A stretch of 55,000 nt of DNA from Desulfobacter postgatei 2ac9 (GCF_000233695.2 NZ_CM001488.1:864792-919791); one strand, 5' to 3'; positions 40,490-50,081 are shown, counted from the first letter of the stretch. The notes: generated from the letters alone by a model not told the origin. Made by a program: numbers and translations.

Positions 40490-42733
40490 ATGGAACATAC
40501 CTCTAATGCAACACATCGCTGGAGATTCTGTCGTCTGGGTGGATTTGATCAGGTACGCCTGGAAAGAACTGAAGACCTTCAGCATCTGATGGAGCTTGAT
40601 CAAAAACTTTGGGCTGCGCTCAGTTGTCCGGTTAATGGTCTGGAATTCGATTCCAGAACTCTGGCTATGCTTGACAGTGATTCCGATGGGCGGGTGCGTG
40701 TTCAGGAGGTTCTGGCTGCAGTAAACTGGATCTGTTCGGTACTCAATAGTCTGGATTCGGTAATGGCTGGTTCCAGCGAACTGCCTCTGCAGGCTATCAA
40801 CGACAGCAATCCGGAGGGACAGCAGCTGCTTGCTTCGGCCAGACAACTCCTTACTTATCTTCGCAAATCCGAGGCTGACCGTATCACCATTGAAGATGTT
40901 GCCGACACCTCCCTGCTGCTTCACGATTCAGCTTTCAACGGCGATGGCATCATCCCGACCCACTCGGCTGAGGACGAAGAAACAAGGACGCTTATTGAGG
41001 AAATCATGACCTGTGTCGGCAGTGATGAGGATCGCAGCGGTCTGCCAGGCATCTCCCGGGAACGGATCGACCTCTTTTTCGAGTCTGCGCGATTGTATAC
41101 AGAGTGGTGGGCAAAGGCGACCAGCAATCCTGCTGTCCTGCCATTTGGTGAGACCACTACGGATGTCGCTGCAGTGTTTAGCTCACTGAAGAACAAAATT
41201 GACGATTTTTTTGTGCGCTGCAGCCTGGCGGCTTTTGACGCTAAAGCCGAGGAGCCTCTCAATCCCTCGATTGTCACCTACGAAGCCATTGCCGGCCAGG
41301 ATCTGCATGGTGCGACCGAAGAACTGGGGCGTTTTCCTCTGGCGCACATTCAGGCTGGGCGTGCCCTGCCACTAAAGGAGGGACTCAACCCGGCCTGGGC
41401 TGGCCTCATGAAGCAGTTCGTAAAGATGATTGTCGCTCCGTCGTTCGGATCGCTGGAGCAGGTTGACGAGGATCAATGGCAGCAGATCAAAGCCAATTTT
41501 GCCGCCTACGAGGCCTGGAGCGCCGAAAAAAGTGGGGTGGAGGTCGAACCGCTGGGTCTTGAGCGGATACAGACAATACTGCAGAGCTCGCAGCGGGAAC
41601 GACTGGAAGAACTTATCGAACGTGATCTGGAGCTGACACAACAGGTTGATACCATTATCAAGGTTGAGAAGCTGGTACATTTCAACCGGGATCTTTACCG
41701 TTTGCTCAATAATTTTGTTACTTTTCGCGATTTTTATGCCCAGGGACGCAAAGCCATTTTCCAGTCCGGTACGCTCTTTATTGATGGCCGGGCCTGCGAA
41801 CTTTGTGTCAGGGTGGCAAGTGTCGACACCCATAGCCCGCTCGCCAGTCTGAGCAGGGCATACCTGGCGTATTGCAACTGCAAGCGTCGCAACAGCAGTG
41901 AGACTATGATCATTGCCGCTGCTTTTACCGGCGGTGACTCAGACAACCTGATGGTCGGTCGAAACGGTGTGTTTTACGATGCCAAGGGTGATGACTGGGA
42001 TGCGACAATCGTCAAAATCATCGACCATCCGATCAGCGTCTCTCAGGCGTTTTGGTCACCCTATAAACGCATTGGCCGCATGATCGGCGAGCAGCTTGAA
42101 AAATTTGCCGCCGCGAAAGATAAAGCGGTGGACAGCGGCACCAGTGCCGGGATAGCCGACGTGGGAAATAAGGCGGCTGCCGGTGCCAAACCCGCTCCGC
42201 CTTTTGATGTGGGCAAATTTGCTGGTATCTTCGCAGCCATCGGTTTGGCTTTGGGTGCTATCGGCACTGCAGTCGCTGCGATTATTGGCGGCTTCATGGG
42301 CCTGCCTGTTTGGCAAGTGCCGTTGGCTTTCGGTGGCATAATACTTGTTATTTCAGGTCCATCCATGCTGATCGCCTTCCTCAAGCTGCGGCAGCGCAAC
42401 CTCGGCCCTATTCTTGACGCCAACGGCTGGGCGGTCAATACCAAGGCCCGCATCAACATCCCGTTCGGCGCCACGCTCACCAAGATGGCGGAGTTGCCCA
42501 AAGGCGCCGACCGGACCCTGGTCGATCCCTTTGCCGAAAAAAAACCCCACTGGAAACGATGGGTATTTCTGGTGATACTGCTCACGGTCCTGAGTTTTGC
42601 CTGGAACAAGGGCTATATTCAGCAAATCAGCCAGAAAATTACGGCCAGAATAGCAGGTCAAACAAGCAATAGTCAAACGCAACCTGCGCCTGAACCATCC
42701 CAGGAACAGAAGCCTGAACCTGCAGCTAAATAA
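40490..42733 (+). CDS. Large membrane protein with EF-hand, function unknown
   Basis: A 747-residue protein I cannot assign to a characterised family. Residues ~61-75 contain a canonical calcium-binding EF-hand loop (DSDSDGRVRVQE), and a weaker N-G-D-G loop follows near residue 150. Most of the protein (to ~570) is soluble and helical. Hydrophobic segments at ~580-608, ~614-637 and ~693-712 suggest membrane anchoring, and the C-terminus is a proline/glutamate/glutamine tail. The start has AAGGAAA upstream. Flanked by repeats and an IS remnant, its composition is closer to core genes than to the Kiwa island. Confidence 0.75.
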   Translation: MEHTSNATHRWRFCRLGGFDQVRLERTEDLQHLMELDQKLWAALSCPVNGLEFDSRTLAMLDSDSDGRVRVQEVLAAVNWICSVLNSLDSVMAGSSELPLQAINDSNPEGQQLLASARQLLTYLRKSEADRITIEDVADTSLLLHDSAFNGDGIIPTHSAEDEETRTLIEEIMTCVGSDEDRSGLPGISRERIDLFFESARLYTEWWAKATSNPAVLPFGETTTDVAAVFSSLKNKIDDFFVRCSLAAFDAKAEEPLNPSIVTYEAIAGQDLHGATEELGRFPLAHIQAGRALPLKEGLNPAWAGLMKQFVKMIVAPSFGSLEQVDEDQWQQIKANFAAYEAWSAEKSGVEVEPLGLERIQTILQSSQRERLEELIERDLELTQQVDTIIKVEKLVHFNRDLYRLLNNFVTFRDFYAQGRKAIFQSGTLFIDGRACELCVRVASVDTHSPLASLSRAYLAYCNCKRRNSSETMIIAAAFTGGDSDNLMVGRNGVFYDAKGDDWDATIVKIIDHPISVSQAFWSPYKRIGRMIGEQLEKFAAAKDKAVDSGTSAGIADVGNKAAAGAKPAPPFDVGKFAGIFAAIGLALGAIGTAVAAIIGGFMGLPVWQVPLAFGGIILVISGPSMLIAFLKLRQRNLGPILDANGWAVNTKARINIPFGATLTKMAELPKGADRTLVDPFAEKKPHWKRWVFLVILLTVLSFAWNKGYIQQISQKITARIAGQTSNSQTQPAPEPSQEQKPEPAAK

Positions 42734-42759
42734 TTCACTAAAAGTATGGAGAATTTCTC

Positions 42760-42792
42760 GCCGGACCAATACTGGTCCGGCTTTTCTCTTTT
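42760..42792 (+). terminator. Rho-independent terminator after the EF-hand protein gene
   Basis: GCCGGACCA (42760-42768) and TGGTCCGGC (42773-42781) form a perfect 9-bp stem with an ATAC loop, followed by TTTTCTCTTTT. Confidence 0.88.
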
Positions 42793-42797
42793 AACAA

Positions 42798-42981
42798 ATT
42801 TAACTCTCCTTTGGTAGAGTTGCTCTCACTTGCACCTGAACTATACTCACGAGGAGACCGTTCATTAACAATGACCTTTGAAGATCAGTTAAATGTTCTG
42901 ATATACTTCCATCTTCAAGAGTACAAATCCCCCCGACATCTGATTCAAGATCTGGACGAAAATGAATTTATACCGTTATAA
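42798..42981 (+). pseudogene. IS4-family transposase N-terminal remnant
   Basis: The frame reads SPLVELLSLAPELYSRGDRS, then LTMTFEDQLNVLIYFHLQEY and KSPRHLIQDLDENEF, before TAA at 42979-42981. This is the N-terminal region of IS4-type transposases (the TFEDQLNxLIYFHLxE block), which normally run to over 350 residues. Only about 60 codons remain, and no DDE motif is present. An ATG at 42871 could start a 36-residue ORF, but there is no reason to think it functions. Confidence 0.7.
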
Positions 42982-43007
42982 TCCGCATAAAACAGTGGAG
43001 CTGCCTG

Positions 43008-43841
43008 TCAGGACCTGCCGCCGCTCCAGTGCAGCCGTGTTTTCAGCACTCTGAAATAGGAGTGGGGTTCAAAGGAGATCATTTTTACGCTGTGGCGGCT
43101 TTTTTGAATATAGATCCTGTCACGGGCGGTATCCATATCAAAACCCTCCTGGCCGTCCAGGGTCAGAATCATATCCTCGGGGCTGCCTTTCAGTCTGATT
43201 TCGATCTGGATATGGTCCGGGATGAGTAACGGCCGGTTGGTCAGGGTAAATGGACAGATCGGGGTCAAAATGGTGGATGGCACCTCGGGATGAACTACAG
43301 GCCCGCCTGCGGCCAGGGAATAGGCCGTCGATCCAGTCGGCGTGGCCACAATCAGACCATCGGCCCGGTAGGTGGTCAAGTAGGTGTCATCCAAATAGAC
43401 GGCGCATGAGGCAAGCCTCGACAGGGCCGCCTTATTGATGACCGCATCATTCAGCACATCTTCGTCCACAATGCACTGACTGTCCCGGATTACCCGGATA
43501 TTGAGGCGGCTGCGTTCCTGGATAAGATAATCCCCGTTAAACACTGTCTCAACCACCTTGCAAAGAAGATCCTCCGTGGTTTCAGCAAGAAATCCGACTT
43601 CACCGAATTTGACCCCCATCAGGGGGATGTCCGAATCACCGATATATCGGGCCACACTTAAAAATGTGCCGTCTCCGCCAAGCACAACAATGCAGATCAG
43701 ATCTTCGGGGATGGGTGGCGGCGTCGGAGCCTGGGTGTCAATGATCAGGCACCTGTCCCCTATGTGCCGGATCAATTCCCGGGCTTTGTCCTGGGCGTGA
43801 TCTTCGTCTTTTATTACAAGTCCGATGCGCTGCTTACTCAC
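43008..43841 (-). CDS. nadK: NAD kinase
   Basis: A 277-residue NAD kinase (ATP- or polyphosphate-dependent NAD to NADP). Signatures: VVLGGDGTFLSVAR (the GGDGT motif), the N-D-A-V-I motif (DVLNDAVINKAALS), and DGLIVATPTGSTAYSLAAGGPVVHP near residue 160. Length is usual. Its start lies 24 bases after the end of polA on the same strand, so the two are probably co-transcribed. Confidence 0.95.
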   Translation of the reverse strand: MSKQRIGLVIKDEDHAQDKARELIRHIGDRCLIIDTQAPTPPPIPEDLICIVVLGGDGTFLSVARYIGDSDIPLMGVKFGEVGFLAETTEDLLCKVVETVFNGDYLIQERSRLNIRVIRDSQCIVDEDVLNDAVINKAALSRLASCAVYLDDTYLTTYRADGLIVATPTGSTAYSLAAGGPVVHPEVPSTILTPICPFTLTNRPLLIPDHIQIEIRLKGSPEDMILTLDGQEGFDMDTARDRIYIQKSRHSVKMISFEPHSYFRVLKTRLHWSGGRS

Positions 43842-43865
43842 GTTTTTCCTCTTGTCTGTTTGGGG

Positions 43866-46556
43866 TTAGTGTTCCGCCTCGGCCCAGTTGGCGCCGGCAC
43901 CAAAGTTGACTTTTAAAGGCACCTTCAGAGGCGTAACGTTTTCCATAACCTGCTTTGCCATGGCCATGAGTTTCTCTTTTTCCTGTTCAGGGGTTTCAAA
44001 AATGATTTCATCGTGTACGGATAAGAGCATTTTTGACGCCATTCTTTCCGTTGCAAGGGCTGCCTGCATTTTGATCATGGCAAGCTTGATCAAATCCGCA
44101 GCACTGCCCTGGATGGGCGTATTCACGGCAGCTCTTTGGGCGAAGTTTCGTAAATTGGCGTTGGATGAACGGATGTCATCCAGTCTTCGTTTTCTGCCGA
44201 ACAGGGTCGATACCTCGCAGGTTTCCCGGGTTTGCATGATGGTTTTATCAATAAAGGTTTTTACCCCGGCATAACGTTTGAAATAATTGTCAATGTAAAT
44301 ATCGGCCATTTTCCGGCTGATGCCCAGCTCATTGGCCAGGCGAAACGCCCCCATGCCATAGATGATGCCGAAGTTGATGGCTTTGGCCTGGCTGCGCATC
44401 TCATCCGTAACAAGACCGGGCAGCACCTGGAATACTTCCAGGGCCGTACGGGTATGAATATCCTCATCTTTCCGGAAGGATTCAATGAGAATGGGGTCCA
44501 TGGCACAATGGGCCAGAAGCCGCAGTTCAATCTGGGAATAGTCCGCGGAAATAAGGGTGCAGCCGTCTGCCGGGATAAAGGCCTGCCGGATCTTTTTCCC
44601 TTCGGGTTTGCGAATGGGAATGTTCTGCAGATTCGGGTTGGACGATGACAGGCGGCCGGTGACGGTTATGGTCTGGTTAAAGGAGGTGTGGATGCGTCCG
44701 GTCTGCGGGTGTACCAGTGACGACAGGGAATCCACATAAGTGGATTTCAGTTTGTCCAGGGTTCTGTACCGTAACAGTTTTTCAGGCAATTCATGGGTTT
44801 CGGCAAGTTGAGTGAGTACCTGGACATCCGTGGAAAACCCTGTTCTTTTGCGGGTCTTTTTAACGGTCTTAAGGCCTAACTTTTCAAACAGAATCACCCC
44901 AAGCTGCTGGGATGAATTGATGTTGAACTCTTCCCCGGCAAGTTCGTAGATTTTTTGCTCAAGGGTTTTCAGTTCTTCCTCAAACTCCAGGGACAATTGG
45001 CCAAGCACATCCGTATCCACACGGATTCCTGCCATCTCCATTTTTGCCAGAACGCAGATCAAAGGCACTTCAATGGTTTCCATCAAAGGGGTCAGCCCCT
45101 TGTCCTCGATCTGTTTTTTCAATACCGCATATGCCATGAATGTCAGATCTGCGTCTTCTGCCGCATACTCTGCGGCAAGGTCAAGGGGGACCTCCTGGAA
45201 CCCGATCTGGTTTTTTCCTTTGCCGGTAACCTCTTCGTAGGAAACCATTTTGTACCCGAAAAGGTTCATGGCAATGCGGTCTAACCCATGTCCCCGGGTG
45301 CCGGGATTGAGCAGGTGGGAGGCGATCATGGTGTCAAACACAATGCCTTTGATCTCAATGCCGTATCGGGCCAGGACGATGAAGTCATATTTGATGTTCT
45401 GGCCCACTTTAGCGATGTCAGGATTTTCAAGCAATGGCTTGAAAATACGAAGGAGATCTTCTTTTTCCGGCATCTGTATCCCGCCTGTGTTGGTGTGTCC
45501 CACCGGAATGTAAAAACCGGCATCTTCCATATATGAAAAGGACAGACCCACAAGATCCGCCCGCATGGGGTCGATGTCTGTGGTCTCCGTATCAACGGCA
45601 AACACCCCTTTTTTTTCAAGCGCCGATGCCAGATGTTCCATGTCGGCAACGGTGTGGAGCATTTTATATGTTTTTTTTGATTTATCTGTTGTTTCAGAAA
45701 ATTCCGAGGCAAGTGTTTTAAATTCAAATGACTGGAACAGTTCAAAGGCTTTGCGGGTGTTAATATCCTGTTCTTGTAGTTGAAAATCGCTTAGGGGCTG
45801 CTCAACATGTACATGCTGGTCAATGGTGGCAAGATCCCGGCTTAAATCGACCATCTTTTGGGAAGCTATCAGGTTTTCATGCAGTTTCTTCTTTTTTTTC
45901 AGCTGGTCCAGATTCGTGTAGATATTGTTGATGGAGCCGTATTCGGCAATCAGTGCAACTGCGGTTTTCATGCCCACGCCTTTTACACCGGGGATGTTGT
46001 CTGAGGTGTCTCCGGCAAGGCCCAGCACGTCAATGAACTGTTCGGGTTCAAGTCCCATTTCCTCTTTTACCCCGGCCCGGTCTGTGACGGTATCCTTCAT
46101 GGGATCCCACAGGATGCAGTCATCCGTGATCAACTGGATAAAATCTTTGTCTCCTGTGACCATGACCACCTTGAATCCCTTGGCCTGGGCAATGCGGGCG
46201 TAGGTACCCACAAGATCATCGGCCTCATATCCGGTTTTCTCGATAATGGGAATGTTCAATGCCTTGATAATCGCTTTGATGTCAGGGATCTGGATGGCCA
46301 GTTCTTCGGGCATGGGCGGACGGTTGGCTTTATATTCATCAAACATTTTATGGCGAAAGGTGGGCCCTTTGACATCAAAGAAAACGCCTGCGTATTTGGG
46401 TTGTTTGTCCTTAATCAGTTTAAGCAGGATCCGTGTGAATCCGAACGTTGCATTGGTGGGGTGTCCCTTTGAGGTAGAGAGGCTGCGGATGGCATGAAAG
46501 GCTCGATATAAAAATGCGCTGCCGTCAATTAGATAAATGGTGTTTTGTGCCGCCAT
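43866..46556 (-). CDS. polA: DNA polymerase I
   Basis: An 896-residue, complete DNA polymerase I. Residues 1-~290 are the 5'-3' exonuclease (LIDGSAFLYRAFHA, GYEADDLVGTYA, GLAGDTSDNIPGVKGVG). Residues ~305-490 are a 3'-5' exonuclease domain with the D-x-E pair kept (AVDTETTDIDP), implying proofreading. Residues ~520-896 are the polymerase: motif A ADYSQIELRLLAH, motif B RSQAKAINFGIIYGMG, motif C LLSVHDEIIFE. It replaces RNA primers and fills repair gaps. Followed by nadK. Confidence 0.97.
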   Translation of the reverse strand: MAAQNTIYLIDGSAFLYRAFHAIRSLSTSKGHPTNATFGFTRILLKLIKDKQPKYAGVFFDVKGPTFRHKMFDEYKANRPPMPEELAIQIPDIKAIIKALNIPIIEKTGYEADDLVGTYARIAQAKGFKVVMVTGDKDFIQLITDDCILWDPMKDTVTDRAGVKEEMGLEPEQFIDVLGLAGDTSDNIPGVKGVGMKTAVALIAEYGSINNIYTNLDQLKKKKKLHENLIASQKMVDLSRDLATIDQHVHVEQPLSDFQLQEQDINTRKAFELFQSFEFKTLASEFSETTDKSKKTYKMLHTVADMEHLASALEKKGVFAVDTETTDIDPMRADLVGLSFSYMEDAGFYIPVGHTNTGGIQMPEKEDLLRIFKPLLENPDIAKVGQNIKYDFIVLARYGIEIKGIVFDTMIASHLLNPGTRGHGLDRIAMNLFGYKMVSYEEVTGKGKNQIGFQEVPLDLAAEYAAEDADLTFMAYAVLKKQIEDKGLTPLMETIEVPLICVLAKMEMAGIRVDTDVLGQLSLEFEEELKTLEQKIYELAGEEFNINSSQQLGVILFEKLGLKTVKKTRKRTGFSTDVQVLTQLAETHELPEKLLRYRTLDKLKSTYVDSLSSLVHPQTGRIHTSFNQTITVTGRLSSSNPNLQNIPIRKPEGKKIRQAFIPADGCTLISADYSQIELRLLAHCAMDPILIESFRKDEDIHTRTALEVFQVLPGLVTDEMRSQAKAINFGIIYGMGAFRLANELGISRKMADIYIDNYFKRYAGVKTFIDKTIMQTRETCEVSTLFGRKRRLDDIRSSNANLRNFAQRAAVNTPIQGSAADLIKLAMIKMQAALATERMASKMLLSVHDEIIFETPEQEKEKLMAMAKQVMENVTPLKVPLKVNFGAGANWAEAEH

Positions 46557-46640
46557 AGTCGCTTCCTAAGGAAATTGTCTGTTGAATTATTATTTAATTA
46601 GCGGCATATATACTATCTTTTAAAAGAAAGGAGAAGTCTT

Positions 46641-46871
46641 ATGTCTCAACAATCCCGGCCAAGGACCAACGCCGGAAAGTCCCGGCGGCGGCAAAACCGG
46701 TCAAAAATCTGTCATTGCTGCGGTGCCGATGTCATGTTCTGCTGGCAGTGTCGGTGCGGATTTTCCATGTGTCAATCCTGCATGTATGAAAATCAGTGGG
46801 GGATGACCTGCAACGGAATTACATGGGAATGCCCCGACTGCGGGGCTCAGAACGGGTATGGCAACCAATAG
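46641..46871 (+). CDS. Cysteine-rich small zinc-ribbon-like protein
   Basis: A 76-residue protein with a basic N-terminus (RPRTNAGKSRRRQNRSK) and ten cysteines, arranged as CHCCG, CWQCRCG, CQSC, a lone C in MTCNG, and CPDCG. It probably binds two zinc ions in a ribbon or RING-like fold. ATG follows AAAGGAGAAG. Its stop lies 16 bases before the purN start. No family is recognised; nucleic-acid binding is a guess from the basic tail. Confidence 0.75.
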   Translation: MSQQSRPRTNAGKSRRRQNRSKICHCCGADVMFCWQCRCGFSMCQSCMYENQWGMTCNGITWECPDCGAQNGYGNQ

Positions 46872-46887
46872 TGAAAGGAACGGCACC

Positions 46888-47610
46888 ATGGCTGAAAAAT
46901 TGAAGGTCGGCACATTGATATCCGGTGGCGGCACCAACCTGCAGGCCATTATTGATGCCTGCAACCAGGGGCGCATTGATGCGCAAATTGTTTTTACCGG
47001 ATCAGACGTTGACGGCGTGAAAGGCCTGGCGCGGGCAAAAAAAGCAGGTATTGACACGTTTGTGGTGGATTATGCCCGGATCATTGCCGATTGTCGCAAG
47101 ACACGGGATATTGACAGCCTGCTTCCCAAAGATTTTGACCTTGACGTGATTCTTGGAAAACAGCGACTGGTGGATGTGGAAAAGAATCGTGAAAAAGCCC
47201 TGTTTTTTATAAAATCCAGGGTCATTGCCGAACGGCAGCTTTTGGATAATATTGAATCCTATGATATGGATTTGCTGGTTCTGGCCGGGTTCATGCGGGT
47301 GTTTACCCCTTATTTTATTGACCGGATTAATACCAACGCCTCGGGCCATCGGATCATGAATATCCATCCGGCCCTGCTGCCTGCATTCCCCGGTACCGAC
47401 GGATACGGGGAGACCTTCCGGTATGGCTGCAAAATTGGTGGATGTACGGTTCACTTTGTTGACTACGGGGAAGATACAGGTCCCATCATCGGCCAGAAGG
47501 CATTTGAAATAGCCGATGGTGATACACTGGAGGATGTTAAAGAAAAAGGACTGCAAAAGGAGTGGGAACTTTATCCTGCCTGTATTCAGAAATTTGCCCA
47601 ATCCCGCTGA
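46888..47610 (+). CDS. purN: Phosphoribosylglycinamide formyltransferase-family protein (PurN)
   Basis: A 240-residue formyltransferase of de novo purine synthesis. Motifs: LISGGGTNLQAIIDAC at the N-terminus, LAGFMRVFTPYFI, and the catalytic HRIMNIHPALLPAFPG with N-x-H, then GCTVHFVDYGEDTGPII with the active-site aspartate. It is longer than typical PurN (about 190-210) because of an insertion around residues 65-110 (DIDSLLPKDFDLDVILGKQR in that part). ATG 46888 is chosen over 46858 because AAAGGA precedes it and MAEKLKVG is a normal start. Confidence 0.9.
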   Translation: MAEKLKVGTLISGGGTNLQAIIDACNQGRIDAQIVFTGSDVDGVKGLARAKKAGIDTFVVDYARIIADCRKTRDIDSLLPKDFDLDVILGKQRLVDVEKNREKALFFIKSRVIAERQLLDNIESYDMDLLVLAGFMRVFTPYFIDRINTNASGHRIMNIHPALLPAFPGTDGYGETFRYGCKIGGCTVHFVDYGEDTGPIIGQKAFEIADGDTLEDVKEKGLQKEWELYPACIQKFAQSR

Positions 47611-47639
47611 TGGATTTTCTGGTTGGCGCAATCAAAAAA

Positions 47640-48860
47640 TCAGGGAGAAGCAAAAAAAGAATCCGCCATTTTTAAGGCGTCCATGTAAAAGACAGGTAGT
47701 TTTTGAATCAGTTGAGAATCTTTGTCTGCCTGAAACCGCGCATGGTCCCACTTTCCCTGTTCAAAGCTTGTGACAAGGTCATTGAGCTGGCTGAACATGC
47801 GGTCTTTGCCTAAAAGTGCATCCTTGATTTTTTCAGACAGGGCAATTTTTTCAAGAATGTCTTCCATGGGCATATCCAAAATGGCATCCATGCTTGAAAA
47901 CAGCCCCACAGTGAACAATTCTCCCGGCGTAAACCGGGTTTTAATCACATCAGCGCATTGTTCGTACATTCGGGCCTTGATCATTGAAGACCGGATCAGC
48001 TCATTGGGCTTTTTCGGGTTCATTTCCGATACCACCACCACAGTGATAAATTTTTTCAATTCCTGCAGGCCCAAAAAAATGATGGCATCCTTGATCGTGT
48101 CTACGGCCGTGGGGCGCTTAAAATACGCTGAATTGATAAACGTCAAAAGCTTGAAAGAGATGGCCACATCATTTTTGATCATGTTCTCTATGACATTTAA
48201 GGCCAGTTCCTGCTTTGAGACCTCATTTAACAGTTTTAGGTTGGTGACCTGGTTGGCGGCCAGGCCTTTGTGTGATATAACTTCGGGTTTTGAAAAAAAA
48301 TATCCCTGAAAAAGCTGGAACCCCATGGCTTTAGCCTGTTCAAACGCTTCGTGGGTCTCCACCTTTTCACACAACAGTGTAATATGCTTGAGGTCATTTT
48401 CTATGGATCTAAGAACCGGGCCCAGGGTGTCCAGAGGTGTGGCCATAATATCAAACTTGATCATGTCGCACAGCTGAATCATTTCACTGAATTTATGATC
48501 ATAAACAAAATCATCCAGGGCAATCCTGAAGCCTTGGGATTTAAGAGACTTTAAGGCATTGATGATTTCTGGTTCAGGCTCAATGTCTTCTAAGACCTCA
48601 ATGATAATATGCTCTTTGGGGAAAAGAAGCGGTGTCTGCTTGAGCAGAAGATCCCGGGTAAAATTGATCAGTCCGGGCTTGCCGGAAAGGATGTCATTGA
48701 TTCCAAAGGAGAAAAAAGTGTTGGACAGCACACCGGATGTGGCCACAGACCCGTCGATATTTGGGAATACATTATCCAGGCCGAGCCTGAATAAAAGTTC
48801 ATAACCAAAAATTTTTTTATCTGAAGTGAATACAGGCTGGCGTGCAACAAAAATATCCAT
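47640..48860 (-). CDS. EAL-HDOD protein (YuxH family)
   Basis: A 406-residue protein of the YuxH type. The N-terminal ~200 residues are an EAL-like domain beginning FVARQPVFTSDKKIFGYELLFR. The catalytic glutamate motif is YELL rather than EAL, and several metal ligands look missing, so phosphodiesterase activity is doubtful. Residues ~205-400 are an HDOD domain. Such proteins usually bind c-di-GMP or act by protein contacts. It is the fourth HDOD protein in the window. Convergent with purN. Confidence 0.88.
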   Translation of the reverse strand: MDIFVARQPVFTSDKKIFGYELLFRLGLDNVFPNIDGSVATSGVLSNTFFSFGINDILSGKPGLINFTRDLLLKQTPLLFPKEHIIIEVLEDIEPEPEIINALKSLKSQGFRIALDDFVYDHKFSEMIQLCDMIKFDIMATPLDTLGPVLRSIENDLKHITLLCEKVETHEAFEQAKAMGFQLFQGYFFSKPEVISHKGLAANQVTNLKLLNEVSKQELALNVIENMIKNDVAISFKLLTFINSAYFKRPTAVDTIKDAIIFLGLQELKKFITVVVVSEMNPKKPNELIRSSMIKARMYEQCADVIKTRFTPGELFTVGLFSSMDAILDMPMEDILEKIALSEKIKDALLGKDRMFSQLNDLVTSFEQGKWDHARFQADKDSQLIQKLPVFYMDALKMADSFFASP

Positions 48861-48881
48861 TGGATCTGAAACTCCTTTTTA

Positions 48882-48917
48882 ATCAGGACAAAAGTTTAAT
48901 CAGGACAAAAGTTTAAT
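48882..48917. repeat. 18-bp tandem duplication at the end of the TraB-family gene
   Basis: AATCAGGACAAAAGTTT-type 18-base units stand twice in direct repeat. The inner unit holds the last codons and stop of the TraB-family gene; the outer lies just past it, so the reading frame is unaffected. Confidence 0.8.
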
Positions 48918-50081
48918 CATCAACGGCAGGGCCGTCATGGTGCCGATGGAGGAGCCAAGATTGGTGAACACCACCACCAGCAGAATTCTAGTGACATTAT
49001 TCCGCCAGAATCCCTTGACGGAGGTGATATCCTGAGGGATCGCCTCAAGATCGCGCACCTTGGGTTTGCGTGCAAATGCCTCCACAAGGCCTGCCACCCA
49101 GCCTGCTGCGATCATGGGGTTCAGGGAGGTAATCGGGGCGGCCACAAAGGATGATAAAATGGTGTATGGGTGGGCCAGGGCGATGAGTGCGCCGATGCCG
49201 GCAAAAATGCCGTTGGCCAGAACCCAGATCCAGATCATGTCGGTTCCGGCGCCTTTACCCTCCATGAGAAATCCGGCAATGAAAAGCATGACGATCAGGC
49301 CCGGGATGAGCCATTTCAATATCTTTCCCACCTTACCGGCAGGCGGGAGTGTTTTGAGTGCGGCAAGGTCTATGGGGGTATCTTGATTGATATATTCTAA
49401 AATTCCGGGGACATGGGCCGCACCCACAACCGCCACGATTTTGTCTCCCTGCGCACTTCGTATGTTTTCGGCCAGGAACTGGTCCCGTTCATTAATCAGC
49501 ACTTTCCCAATAATGGGATGATCCTCTTTGACTTCCGAAAGCAGCGATTGAAGGATGTCCTGGTGCTTCATCTTTTCAATGTCTGTCTCTTCAATCTCTT
49601 CGGATTGGCCAAACGACAGCACCATGGCAAATATCAGTTTTGTTTTTTCCCAGAATCCCATGCCCCGCCATATCCGGGAAAGGGTGGTCTGAATTTCCCT
49701 GTCCGCAGGGACGATAGCCGCACCTGCTTTTTCTGCAGCAGCAATGGCATTGATCATCTCCTGGCCGGGTTTGATGCCGAATTTATCGGCTATTTTTTTC
49801 TGGAACGAGGCCAGCAAAAGATTCATAAACAGCATCAGGGCCTTTTTTTCCTTGATGATCTTTACAATATCCATGTTCTGCCATCTGTCTTTATCCCGGA
49901 TGGCAGCCAGGCGATTGCCGCACAACTCCACACATACGGTATCAGGCTGTTCTGATTCTATGGTGTCCAAAACCAGCTGGGCGCTGTGCCGGGATACATG
50001 GGCTGTTCCGATAAGGATGATCTGCTTGCCGTCCCGGTCAAGAATGTGGATGTCGTTATGGTCCATGGGGTTTTCGCTCAT
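48900..50081 (-). CDS. TraB-family (TraB/PrgY-like) membrane protein
   Basis: A 393-residue protein. The N-terminal half has the TraB/GumN-type core: LIGTAHVSRHSAQLV with the G-x-x-H motif, ESEQPDTVCVELCGNR, and VGAAHVPGI near residue 220. The C-terminal ~150 residues hold four to five membrane helices. The fold resembles metalloproteases of the TIKI/EreA group; PrgY/TraB proteins in enterococci act on sex pheromones, but the bacterial role here is unknown. Same strand as the EAL-HDOD gene, 39 bases apart. Confidence 0.85.
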   Translation of the reverse strand: MSENPMDHNDIHILDRDGKQIILIGTAHVSRHSAQLVLDTIESEQPDTVCVELCGNRLAAIRDKDRWQNMDIVKIIKEKKALMLFMNLLLASFQKKIADKFGIKPGQEMINAIAAAEKAGAAIVPADREIQTTLSRIWRGMGFWEKTKLIFAMVLSFGQSEEIEETDIEKMKHQDILQSLLSEVKEDHPIIGKVLINERDQFLAENIRSAQGDKIVAVVGAAHVPGILEYINQDTPIDLAALKTLPPAGKVGKILKWLIPGLIVMLFIAGFLMEGKGAGTDMIWIWVLANGIFAGIGALIALAHPYTILSSFVAAPITSLNPMIAAGWVAGLVEAFARKPKVRDLEAIPQDITSVKGFWRNNVTRILLVVVFTNLGSSIGTMTALPLMIKLLS

